DNA of 64,000 nucleotides from NCBI RefSeq assembly GCF_041925275.1, contig NZ_JBHEUZ010000011.1, positions 62,001 through 126,000 of the forward strand. The letters run 5' to 3'. The position numbers and the translations under genes are program-made. Shown piece after piece: positions 7,114-14,625 of the stretch. Numbering within the stretch: position 1 is the first letter of the stretch; each line of letters starts with the position of its first letter. The notes below the pieces were generated by a model, which saw only the letters and a list, made by a program, of their open reading frames with translations, was not told the origin of the DNA and searched no databases. Source of the DNA: Parapedobacter pyrenivorans_A. Lineage in GTDB: Bacteria > Bacteroidota > Bacteroidia > Sphingobacteriales > Sphingobacteriaceae.

Positions 7114-10100
7114 TTACAGCCCAAGCATTACACCAAACTGAAAACTCCTCACGTTCGGGAATGAATGTAAATCCAATCCCCTTCTTGTGGCGCTGTTAAA
7201 CGATGCAGATGCCTCCGGATCAATACCGGTATAATCGGTGATAGTAAACAAATTTCTTCCGGTTACCGATAATTGAAGGTTCTTAATGAAATTCGTATTC
7301 GCCAATAAATTGGTGAAATTGTAAGATATCGTCAAATCACGCAGCCTCAAGAAACTACCATCTTCTACGAAATAGGCATTGTTTTGATTCGTGTTATACA
7401 GACTGTTGTAATAGTTGACGTATGCACCTGTTTGGCCATTCACGGTAATGGGATTATCTAAGTCGGCATGTAAATAATCCCGATACAGCCATTGCCTGGT
7501 TTGGTTATAAATATCATTTCCATAATACCAATCCAACTGGAACGCAACATTCAAGTTTTTGTATATCGTCAGATTATTGAGAAATGTAGCAGTGAACAAT
7601 GGCGTAGGATTTCCGATTTCGACATTTTCCGTAGTAAATCGGACAGCCTTGGTGGTTTTATTGACAACCATGCCGTTAACAACCTCGAAATCTCCGGCTT
7701 GTGATTCAGAAATATACCGGTTGCCATTTGCATCTAATTCGTCTAGCCTACTCAATGGCTTGTAACCAAAGAACGTAGATACCTCAGCTCCTTGACGTAG
7801 CACAAATTGTCCCGAACCGCCAGATCCTAAGATGATGTCTTTACCGTTGGAAATCCGATCTACGACTGTTTTACTGGTACCAAAACGCGTTCCAAACGTC
7901 CAGTTTATATTCGGTTTCGTCAGCACATCTACGTCGAGCGCAAACTGTAAACCATCGCTCTTTAACGTAAGTGCATTATCATAAACACCAGTTGCACCAG
8001 AAGACGGGGGTAGGTCTATCGTTCTGATTACATTTTCGCTGGCTCTATACCAATAGGTCGCATTGACTGTCAGACGCTTAAACCAGTCACCATTACTTAA
8101 CATCGCGCCCAAATCGATTCCAAACTCCGTTTCATGGGACGATTGAACTTGCAAGTTCGGGTTCCTAGCCGTAGATTCAAGGGATAAGTATCCCGACGTT
8201 CCGATGTTACCTTGTCCCAATGTAATCTGCCGAGCATAAAAATCTGGTTGTGTGCCCGCCGCGCCGTAGGCACCCCGCAGTTTCAATTCGTACAGTAACG
8301 AAGAGTTGATCAAATCACCGACATTAAAGTATGCATCTGCCCGGGGGAATACGAATGGCTTGAAGTCGGCACCACCGAATGTGGATGCATAATCGACACG
8401 CACGCCTCCAGACACACCGAACAACGAACCGTAGTCAATACGTTGATTGACTAAATAGCCATACGTAATGAACTCACCAAGCAGTTCATCAACATACTGC
8501 TCATCACCCGAGCGCAAGGTATATGGCGGGAATGCCGCAAACCCTGACGCCTCGGCAGTTATCCTGCTTTCATTGGTTCTTCTCCAATCAAAAGCAAGGT
8601 GTGTACTGGTCTCGATCGGTAGGTTAGAGCCAAAATCCTCTTGAAAATCAGTTCTGATAAAAGCGCTCAGGAGCGAGTTTTGGTAGGTATCATTGTCGTT
8701 CCGATGAGTAAGTACGCCGCTTGTCGACGGAATTTTGGCTCCCGGAGTCAGTACATTCTCTTGATACCTAACAAAATCCGTATAATCAAACCTAGTGTTG
8801 TCGATACCGTATTTATAATCCAATTCTACAAAACGGTCAAACTTATAATTGATGTTGAAATTCTGCACAATCCGGTTGGTAACGCCGGTCATTGGATTAA
8901 ACTGCTGGGTATAAAACGGATTCACGGAGTTGCCATTTTCAGGATCGGCAACATAGTGTCCATCCGCATTCTGGAAGGTCAAGTCCCAAAATGGCTTTGC
9001 CAACGAGGCAGCCCCGATCCCACTGTAAATATTGTTCGCACCAGTGATCCCGCCGGTCGTGTTATTGGCATGTACCAGTTGGGTAATGCTTCGCACGGTG
9101 AAGTTTTTGAATAGTTCGGCGCCAAGATTGGTAGAAACATTGTATCGTTTGTTTTTCCCAAAGACGATACTTTCTTGGTTTAAATGGGACAATGTGACGG
9201 CATAATCGATTGCATCCCCACCTCCAGCTATACTGACGTTCGTGTTGTGTGTCAATGCATTAGATATAAACAGTTGATCAAAATGATCGTACGTTTGCTC
9301 CATGTAAGGCTTATCGTTCAATAATTCCCCATTGACGGTGGGATTACCCGGTATCGACCAGCCACCGTTATCGTTTCTTGTGATACGATTCCCATTTGCA
9401 TCTAAAATGTAACCCTGAGGGTCTACATTGTACCGGTGGTTTTTGGCGAAATCCAGATTGCCACGGAGCGCATTGTCAAATGAAGCCCTTGAGCTAATAG
9501 TAATTGATGGACGTTGCCCCCTTTTACCCCGTTTGGTGAAAATTTGGATAACCCCATTGGCGCCCTGAGCTCCATAAATCGTTCCCGCTGCCGCACCTTG
9601 GATCACTTCCACACGTTCAACGTTAGCTAAATCCAAATCCGAAAGGCGCGAAGAAACATTCTGGTCAGACCCAATATTGGAACCAGCAGCATTGATCTGC
9701 ACACCGTCCACCAAAATCATGGGTTGCGTTCCCTGTAATGTATTAATCCCGCGCAGCAAAATAGAGGCTTGCTGTCCCGGCTGACCGGAAGTAGCCGATA
9801 TTTGTGCTCCTGCTATCTTGCCTACGAGTGCCTGGTCTAGCGAACCTTGGGGTGCTTGTGGCAAATCCGAGGCGTCCAATGATTCGACCGCTATCGCCAC
9901 CCGCTTACGTTCGGTTGCGACACCAACACCGGTCACCACAACTTCCTCCAGAGACGTGGCATCTACTGCCAGCTCAACATTCATGTGGTCACTAGAAGTA
10001 ATGGCTATTGTCTGAGAAACATAACCAAGAAAACGAAATTCTAATGCCGTTACGGTCCCGGGCACATTGACCGAAAACGTACCTAGATTATCGGTTTGAG

Positions 10101-10257
10101 TGGCCACGCTGGCTCCCACAGCCAGTACAGAAACCCCAACAATAGGAGTTCCATCTTCGGAAGACGTCACCCTACCGCTGATCCTTCTGTCTTGGGCATA
10201 CGCCGATCCGATCAGCAGTATCCCCAACATAAAGAAACATAGTAATTTTTGTTTCAT
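7114..10257 (-). CDS. SusC/RagA-family TonB-dependent outer-membrane transporter
   Basis: 1047 residues from the ATG at 10257. Signal peptide residues 1-21 (LLIGSAYAQ), a CarboxypepD_reg-like domain at about 25-100 (GRVTSSEDGTPIVGVSV), the TonB-box/plug boundary LEEVVVTGVG near 103-112, and the SusC signature LRGINTL at 168-174 followed by ILVDGVQI. The remainder is a beta-barrel ending in an aromatic-rich strand (SFQFGVMLGL). It imports a substrate captured by its SusD partner, powered by TonB. The upstream in-frame ATG at 10317 is not favoured because it puts 20 non-signal residues in front. Transcription is predicted from 10639, leaving an unusually long leader. Confidence 0.94.
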   Translation of the reverse strand: MKQKLLCFFMLGILLIGSAYAQDRRISGRVTSSEDGTPIVGVSVLAVGASVATQTDNLGTFSVNVPGTVTALEFRFLGYVSQTIAITSSDHMNVELAVDATSLEEVVVTGVGVATERKRVAIAVESLDASDLPQAPQGSLDQALVGKIAGAQISATSGQPGQQASILLRGINTLQGTQPMILVDGVQINAAGSNIGSDQNVSSRLSDLDLANVERVEVIQGAAAGTIYGAQGANGVIQIFTKRGKRGQRPSITISSRASFDNALRGNLDFAKNHRYNVDPQGYILDANGNRITRNDNGGWSIPGNPTVNGELLNDKPYMEQTYDHFDQLFISNALTHNTNVSIAGGGDAIDYAVTLSHLNQESIVFGKNKRYNVSTNLGAELFKNFTVRSITQLVHANNTTGGITGANNIYSGIGAASLAKPFWDLTFQNADGHYVADPENGNSVNPFYTQQFNPMTGVTNRIVQNFNINYKFDRFVELDYKYGIDNTRFDYTDFVRYQENVLTPGAKIPSTSGVLTHRNDNDTYQNSLLSAFIRTDFQEDFGSNLPIETSTHLAFDWRRTNESRITAEASGFAAFPPYTLRSGDEQYVDELLGEFITYGYLVNQRIDYGSLFGVSGGVRVDYASTFGGADFKPFVFPRADAYFNVGDLINSSLLYELKLRGAYGAAGTQPDFYARQITLGQGNIGTSGYLSLESTARNPNLQVQSSHETEFGIDLGAMLSNGDWFKRLTVNATYWYRASENVIRTIDLPPSSGATGVYDNALTLKSDGLQFALDVDVLTKPNINWTFGTRFGTSKTVVDRISNGKDIILGSGGSGQFVLRQGAEVSTFFGYKPLSRLDELDANGNRYISESQAGDFEVVNGMVVNKTTKAVRFTTENVEIGNPTPLFTATFLNNLTIYKNLNVAFQLDWYYGNDIYNQTRQWLYRDYLHADLDNPITVNGQTGAYVNYYNSLYNTNQNNAYFVEDGSFLRLRDLTISYNFTNLLANTNFIKNLQLSVTGRNLFTITDYTGIDPEASASFNSATRRGLDLHSFPNVRSFQFGVMLGL

Positions 10258-10639
10258 GCGTTTGTGAATTTGGTTAAAAAAATAAAAATTGAGAATAGTG
10301 ATTATACCAGGCCCCATTTGCTACCGGACCTGGTATAATAAAACCAAAACGACTTACTCGCCTGGTTTAATAACAAGTGAATAAAACCTTAACTGAAACA
10401 GTGCAGTTACAACTGCTGTTGATGATACAATGGCCGCTAGTTTCTTTCCGAACATCGTCTTCACGTTAACCTAAGATGCAATGACAATTTTAACCGCACT
10501 GTTGGTATGATATACCACTAACACCCTTACTTAAATCAAATATGATTTATCAGATAAATGACCCATATGTAAATCAAGGGGAAGGAGTACCAACAATGTG
10601 TGCTTAAAAAAGTGCTTTATGTGTGTCTAATTCTATCGC
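10258..10639 (-). promoter_or_regulatory. Long 5' leader of susC with a perfect inverted repeat
   Basis: If the promoter at 10645-10675 is used, the susC mRNA has about 380 nt before the ATG, with no recognisable gene. Within it, an 11-bp perfect inverted repeat (ATTATACCAGG at 10301-10311 and CCTGGTATAAT at 10329-10339, 17-nt loop) lies 44-82 nt before the start codon. It has no immediate T-run, so it is not a plain terminator. It could be an RNA switch, a binding site for a regulator or small RNA, or a DNA operator. No riboswitch family was recognised. Confidence 0.4.
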
Positions 10640-10644
10640 TCCTG

Positions 10645-10675
10645 CAAAAGTACAATGTTTAGCCATATAACCAAA
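10645..10675 (-). promoter_or_regulatory. Promoter of susC-susD
   Basis: Minus strand: TTTG (10675-10672), 19 nt, TACTTTTG (10652-10645). Both boxes and the spacing match the Bacteroidota primary-sigma consensus exactly, so the pair may be transcribed by the housekeeping sigma and not an ECF sigma. Predicted start is near 10639. Confidence 0.7.
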
Positions 10676-10770
10676 TTATCAGCTACAAAAAAGTTAAAAA
10701 ATGTTAATATTATCAGGCGGTATTCGATAAAGATTTTGTTACTTTGGTTATAAATTTTTTAAAGAAAGCC

Positions 10771-11043
10771 ATGAGTGCAAAAACCATTTCCATCATCGTT
10801 TTGACCGTACTGGTTACGGTTGTCCTAATGAAAAACATGGACGAGGTCGATTTCTGGATATTTGGCACGCGGTCGGTCCCCAAACTCGCCGTGTTGGGCA
10901 CCATGTTCTTTATAGGTGCCGTAGTGGGTTTTTTGGTAGGTCGGCCAAAAAAGAAATATCACGATGAGGGATCCGAAACCAATGACCCTTCCTTTGAGGT
11001 AAAAAATCCCCTAGACCAAAACGACAACGACTACATCAACTAG
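10771..11043 (+). CDS. Small membrane protein, LapA/DUF1049-like
   Basis: 90 residues from ATG 10771 (a TTG 27 nt upstream is in frame but less likely). Two hydrophobic segments at residues about 5-22 (ISIIVLTVLVTVVLM) and 40-60 (LAVLGTMFFIGAVVGFLVG) are separated by a short polar loop (KNMDEVDFWIFGTRSVPK). They are followed by a basic anchor (RPKKK) and an acidic, Asn-rich tail. The arrangement and the N-x-x-x-VDFWIFG motif recall the LapA (DUF1049) domain, an inner-membrane protein linked to lipopolysaccharide assembly in enterobacteria. The family assignment is tentative. Its 3' end overlaps the convergent histidine kinase gene by 8 nt. Confidence 0.6.
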   Translation: MSAKTISIIVLTVLVTVVLMKNMDEVDFWIFGTRSVPKLAVLGTMFFIGAVVGFLVGRPKKKYHDEGSETNDPSFEVKNPLDQNDNDYIN

Positions 11044-12304
11044 GCAGCCGAAACACAAAGCGATGCCATCCGCCCTCATGCCGATAGGTCAATTCGGCAC
11101 GGTGCAGTTGGGCGATTGCCTTTGCCACCGCCAAGCCCAGCCCCGTAGAAGTGGAGTTCTCGGACGATCGGTAAAAACGCGCAAACATCTTCTCCGTATC
11201 CAATGGCTGCGCCGACCCGGTATTCGCTATTTCGAAACTATCGTCTTTCACCACCATTCGGATACGCCCCCCTTCGTGGTTATGGACGATGGCATTTTTC
11301 AACAGATTGGTTATCAACACATCGGCCAAATCGGCATTGAAAGACCGTGTTAGCGTGGCTTCCTCTACAACCTCCACTTGGACGTTCCTGTAATGGAGCA
11401 GTTCAGAAAAGTCATCAACCTGTTGCCGCAACCGGGCGTTGAAATCAATCCGCTCGCCCGCGGCAAATTGCCGATTTTCAATTTTTGAAAGTAACAACAG
11501 TGACTTATTAAGGCGGGCCATCCGCTCCAGGTAATGGATGGCATTTGCCAATTGCCGGGCATCATCGCTCCGCGATTGCTCCAGCAGCAGTTCGAGTTTG
11601 TTGATTGCTATCGCCAACGGCGTCTGCAACTCATGGGAAGCATTTTCGATGAATTGCTTCTGCTGTTGGAAAACAGCGATGTTGGCCTTAAGCAGCTCGG
11701 CAACGGTATCGTTCATGTCCTTAAACTCCGTTACCTTTGTCTGCGGCGGATTAAACGACTTGTCCTCGCCCAGCTTAAATCCCCGCAGTTCGTGCTGCAG
11801 CTGGTAAAACGGCCGCCAGATTTTGCGGAGCACCCGATTGTTGATGATAAAGGCGCTGGCAATCACCGCCACATACAACCACAACAAGGCATGCAGAAGA
11901 TCGCCCACGAGGTCTTCGCCCTCCACCATGGACGTGATGATCTTCAATTCGTAGTACTGCTCGTCTGCGGTAGAGAAGTAGGTAGTGAGCATGCGTACCA
12001 CTTCATAGTCTTCCTCGTACTCCATATACATGGCGGTATCTCGGAAATCCTCGGTAGCCTGCAACGCCAATTCTCGGGGGATGGGTCGTATGGCGTAGTT
12101 GCTCTCATCAAAGCGGTTTTTGTGAAGCAGCGTCGAATCCCGGCTTGCCTTTTTGATAATAAGCATCTTGTAGTTTTCAAGCCCATCATCAATGCTGTCA
12201 TACACTTCATCCATCATGCTGAAATAAAAGACCACCGCCCAGATACTGAGAATGAAGACCAGGGAGGCAGAAAGGTACAGCAACGTATGGTTGAGCAGTT
12301 TCAT
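11036..12304 (-). CDS. Sensor histidine kinase (HisKA/HATPase) of an OmpR-type two-component system
   Basis: 422 residues. Transmembrane segment at about 8-30, a periplasmic sensor region to about 138 rich in acidic residues, a second membrane segment at about 140-160, a linker, then the dimerisation helix with the phospho-acceptor His (ENASHELQTPLAIAINKLE, His near residue 225). The C-terminal ATPase shows LLKNAIVHN (N box), TGSAQP in place of a strict DxGxG, and STSTGLGLAVAKAIA (G2 box). The G1 box is weak. Its ATG directly abuts the stop of the response regulator gene. The signal sensed is unknown. It overlaps the convergent 10771-11043 gene by 8 nt. Confidence 0.92.
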   Translation of the reverse strand: MKLLNHTLLYLSASLVFILSIWAVVFYFSMMDEVYDSIDDGLENYKMLIIKKASRDSTLLHKNRFDESNYAIRPIPRELALQATEDFRDTAMYMEYEEDYEVVRMLTTYFSTADEQYYELKIITSMVEGEDLVGDLLHALLWLYVAVIASAFIINNRVLRKIWRPFYQLQHELRGFKLGEDKSFNPPQTKVTEFKDMNDTVAELLKANIAVFQQQKQFIENASHELQTPLAIAINKLELLLEQSRSDDARQLANAIHYLERMARLNKSLLLLSKIENRQFAAGERIDFNARLRQQVDDFSELLHYRNVQVEVVEEATLTRSFNADLADVLITNLLKNAIVHNHEGGRIRMVVKDDSFEIANTGSAQPLDTEKMFARFYRSSENSTSTGLGLAVAKAIAQLHRAELTYRHEGGWHRFVFRLPS

Positions 12305-12979
12305 CTAAACGGTCAGCTTATAGCCCACTCCGTATATGGCCTGGATCTCCAGGTTGGCACCATGGCTTTTTAGCTTCTTCCGGAGGTTTTTTATCTGGGA
12401 GTAAATAAAGTCGAAATTATCCGCATTGTCCATATGGTCGCCCCACACATGTTCGGCCAATGCCGATTTATAGATGAGCCGATTTTTATTAACCACAAAG
12501 AAGGCAAGGATATCGAACTCTTTGCGGTTGAGGTGAACTTCCGTACCGGCAACACCCAGCGTCCGCGCGTCGAAATCGAGCTCCATGTTATTCAGCCGGA
12601 CAACGTTGCCCCCACCCAACGCCTTGCGGCGTATCACGGCCTTGATCCGCGCATTGAGTTCGGCTAAGTGGAACGGCTTCGTCAGGTAGTCATCCGCGCC
12701 AAGTTCCAAGCCCTCAAGCTTGTCATCCAACGAATCCTTGGCTGAAATAATGATGACGTTATCCCGTTTCTGCTTGGATTTCAATATCCGCAGGAGATTA
12801 AGCCCATTTCCATCGGGCAATCCGACATCGAGCAGGATGCAGTCATAGTCATAAAGCGATACCTTCTCCGTGGCTGTTTGGAAATCGGGGGCCAGCTCCA
12901 CGATGTATTGTTCCTTATTCAGGAATTGGGCCATGTTGTCGCGTAATCCCTTTTCGTCTTCTACAATAAGCAACTTCAT
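12305..12979 (-). CDS. OmpR/PhoB-family response regulator
   Basis: 224 residues from the ATG at 12979 (MKLLIVEDEKGLRDNM); the longer in-frame start at 13039 adds a non-family leader. Receiver domain residues 1-120 with the acidic pair E7/D8, phosphorylatable D51 (ILLDVGLPDGNG) and the TKPF lysine. The C-terminal winged-helix domain (about 125-224) has LNRKEFDILAFFV and the final YGVGYKL signature. It partners the kinase encoded immediately downstream with zero spacing. It should bind DNA as a phosphorylation-driven dimer; targets are unknown. Confidence 0.95.
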   Translation of the reverse strand: MKLLIVEDEKGLRDNMAQFLNKEQYIVELAPDFQTATEKVSLYDYDCILLDVGLPDGNGLNLLRILKSKQKRDNVIIISAKDSLDDKLEGLELGADDYLTKPFHLAELNARIKAVIRRKALGGGNVVRLNNMELDFDARTLGVAGTEVHLNRKEFDILAFFVVNKNRLIYKSALAEHVWGDHMDNADNFDFIYSQIKNLRKKLKSHGANLEIQAIYGVGYKLTV

Positions 12980-13001
12980 TTCCAGGTGATTTGTGAAAAA
13001 A

Positions 13002-13009
13002 CAAAGATA
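13002..13009 (-). promoter_or_regulatory. -7 box of the response regulator/kinase promoter
   Basis: TATCTTTG on the minus strand (13009-13002) matches TAnnTTTG exactly and lies 23 nt before the regulator ATG. No good TTTG is placed 17-23 nt upstream (only an A/T run), so the -33 element is weak or the promoter needs an activator. Confidence 0.5.
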
Positions 13010-13040
13010 CCGTGAAAATCTGTAAAAAAGCTGAACCACA

Positions 13041-13073
13041 AAAAAAGCCCATAAGACATTATCCCATGGGCTT
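13041..13073 (-). terminator. Terminator after the His-rich lipoprotein gene
   Basis: AAGCCCAT (13045-13052) pairs perfectly with ATGGGCTT (13066-13073), 13-nt loop. On the minus strand it runs into six T (13046-13041). It ends transcription from 13093-13500 before the two-component genes. Confidence 0.85.
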
Positions 13074-13092
13074 CTGGTAACCAGAGTTACCG

Positions 13093-13500
13093 TCAGTCCT
13101 TCTTTTTCAGGTCGGCCTTCACGTCTTTGGCAGCTTCGCTCACCTCTTCGCCTACTTTCTTGGCGGCTTTCTTCACATCCTGGGCCACTGCTTTCGATGC
13201 TTCCTTCACTTCTTCCTTCGCATTCCTAACACCGGCTTTAACGCCTTCTTTGGCCTCCTGGAACGTCGACTTGGTCTCTTCCCCTAGCTCTTCCGCTTTC
13301 GCGCCGATATGGTCACCAGCCTTTTCGATGCTATCTAACGCCGTATCTATCTGCTCACCGACGGTGTGTTCATGTCCGTCGTGGCTGTGGTCGTGTTCCG
13401 CATGGTCATGGTTGTGGGCGTTATCCCCACCCGTTTGGTTGTTGCAAGCTGCAAACGTCAACGCACCGGCAAACAATGCTATCTGTGCTAATTTGTTCAT
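13093..13500 (-). CDS. His-rich, LEA-like helical lipoprotein
   Basis: 135 residues. A lipoprotein signal ends at Cys19 (LTFAACN). Next comes a short histidine cluster with eight His between residues 29 and 45 (HNHDHAEHDHSHDGHEH), which could bind Zn, Ni or Cu. The remaining 85 residues are a charged, Ala/Lys/Glu-rich amphipathic helix with 11-residue-like periodicity (AKEEVKEASKAVAQDVKKAAKKVGEEV), as in group 3/4 LEA and apolipoprotein-like stress proteins. A role in envelope stress or metal buffering is inference only. It has its own terminator and lies downstream of folD on the same strand, separated by a heptad-repeat element. Confidence 0.75.
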   Translation of the reverse strand: MNKLAQIALFAGALTFAACNNQTGGDNAHNHDHAEHDHSHDGHEHTVGEQIDTALDSIEKAGDHIGAKAEELGEETKSTFQEAKEGVKAGVRNAKEEVKEASKAVAQDVKKAAKKVGEEVSEAAKDVKADLKKKD

Positions 13501-13550
13501 CTATCTTATTTTTTCGTATGCAATTAAAAGCAAAGGTTATACCAATTTTT

Positions 13551-13657
13551 AGTCGTAAGTAAGTCATAGGTCGCTAGTCGGTGTACTACACTTATGACTC
13601 AAGACTCAAGACTCATGACTCATGACTCATGACTTACGACTTAAGACTTAAGACCAA
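13551..13657. repeat. Heptad-periodic element 1 (between folD and the His-rich lipoprotein gene)
   Basis: From 13595 to 13657 there are nine consecutive 7-bp units (TGACTCA, AGACTCA twice, TGACTCA twice, TGACTTA, CGACTTA, AGACTTA, AGACCAA) with no phase slip. A second, oppositely oriented arm at about 13551-13582 (AGTCGTAAGTAAGTCAT...) is partly complementary, so a long imperfect hairpin can form. The folD stop codon lies inside the repeat (13650-13648). Confidence 0.85.
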
Positions 13658-14538
13658 TCACCATAAACCGTCCCTTTTGCTGCCTCCAGTGTATTCTTCA
13701 ACAGGCCCACAATCGTCATCAGCCCCACACCACCCGGCACGGGTGTAATCCACGACGATTTAGGGGCGACTTGGTCAAAATCAACGTCGCCATATAATTT
13801 ATAGCCCGATTTGGTCTGGTCACTGGCTTCACGGTTGATCCCGACATCGATAACAATAGCACCGTCTTTGACCATATCAGCAGTGATGAAGTGCTTTTTT
13901 CCGATGGCTGCCACCACGATATCCGCCCGAAGTACTTCTTCCTTGATATTTTTCGTACGACTGTGGGTAAGCGTTACCGTGCAGTTTCCCGGTGTAGTAT
14001 TCCGCGCCAACAAGATGCTCATCGGGCTCCCCACGATGTTGCTCCGCCCTACTACCACCGCATGTTTGCCTGTGGTGTCGATACCATAATGCGCCAACAT
14101 TAATAAAACACCGTAAGGGGTGGCAGGGATAAAGCACGGCAGGTTACGCTGCATCCGGCCCAGGTTGACGGGATGGAAACCATCCACATCCTTGCGGTAG
14201 TCGATGGCCTCGGTAATGCGATCGGGGTCGATGTGCTTCGGCAATGGAAGCTGCACGATAAGCCCGTCTACTCCACCGTCTGCATTGAGTTCTTCTATTT
14301 TGGAGATCAGCTCGGCTTCCGTAACGGTTTCCTCGTAGTGGATATTGGTCGATTCGAAGCCAACCAATTCGCAATTGCGCATCTTGCTGGCTACGTACGT
14401 TTCACTCGCGCCGTCATTGCCAACCAGAATGGCCACCAAATGCGGACGACGCCCGGACGACGCCAGAAATTCCGATGCCCCCCGTTTGATGTCTTCTTTA
14501 ATTTTCGCTGATACCAGCTTTCCGTCGAGTAATTGCAT
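13648..14538 (-). CDS. folD: Bifunctional methylenetetrahydrofolate dehydrogenase / methenyl-THF cyclohydrolase
   Basis: 296 residues, family length, from the ATG at 14538 (MQLLDGKLVSAKIKEDI). An in-frame ATG at 14577 is rejected because the extra residues come from a heptad-repeat element. FolD interconverts 5,10-methylene-, methenyl- and 10-formyl-THF with NADP(H). Visible motifs: YVASKMRNCELVGFES with the catalytic Lys, DGLIVQLPLPKHID, DVDGFHPVNLGRM, VVGRSNIVGSPMSILLA (nucleotide binding) and PVPGGVGLMTI near the C-terminus. The final codons and stop lie in the heptad repeat. Confidence 0.97.
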   Translation of the reverse strand: MQLLDGKLVSAKIKEDIKRGASEFLASSGRRPHLVAILVGNDGASETYVASKMRNCELVGFESTNIHYEETVTEAELISKIEELNADGGVDGLIVQLPLPKHIDPDRITEAIDYRKDVDGFHPVNLGRMQRNLPCFIPATPYGVLLMLAHYGIDTTGKHAVVVGRSNIVGSPMSILLARNTTPGNCTVTLTHSRTKNIKEEVLRADIVVAAIGKKHFITADMVKDGAIVIDVGINREASDQTKSGYKLYGDVDFDQVAPKSSWITPVPGGVGLMTIVGLLKNTLEAAKGTVYGDWS

Positions 14539-14541
14539 ATT

Positions 14542-14625
14542 ATTTGAGATTTTCGATATCAGATTTGAGACTTGCAAGGGCGCTCATTTCTCACGTCTCA
14601 TATCTGATGTCTAAACAATCAATCC
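14542..14625. repeat. Heptad-periodic element 2 (between lepA and folD)
   Basis: Two arms: 14542-14576 (ATTTGAG, ATTTTCG, ATATCAG, ATTTGAG, ACTTGCA) and 14584-14625 (TCATTTC, TCACGTC, TCATATC, TGATGTC, TAAACAA, TCAATCC). The arms are roughly complementary. In the direction of transcription (minus) the element begins over the lepA stop (14621-14619) and ends just before the folD ATG. Confidence 0.8.

Noticed and set aside
10301..10339. Rho-independent terminator in the susC leader
   Set aside because: The stem is strong, but no T-run follows directly and the 17-nt loop is long; treated as a leader structure.
13595..13657. Coding origin for the extra N-terminal residues of folD and other neighbours
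   Set aside because: The longer in-frame starts of folD (14577) run through heptad repeats and do not match the family N-terminus.
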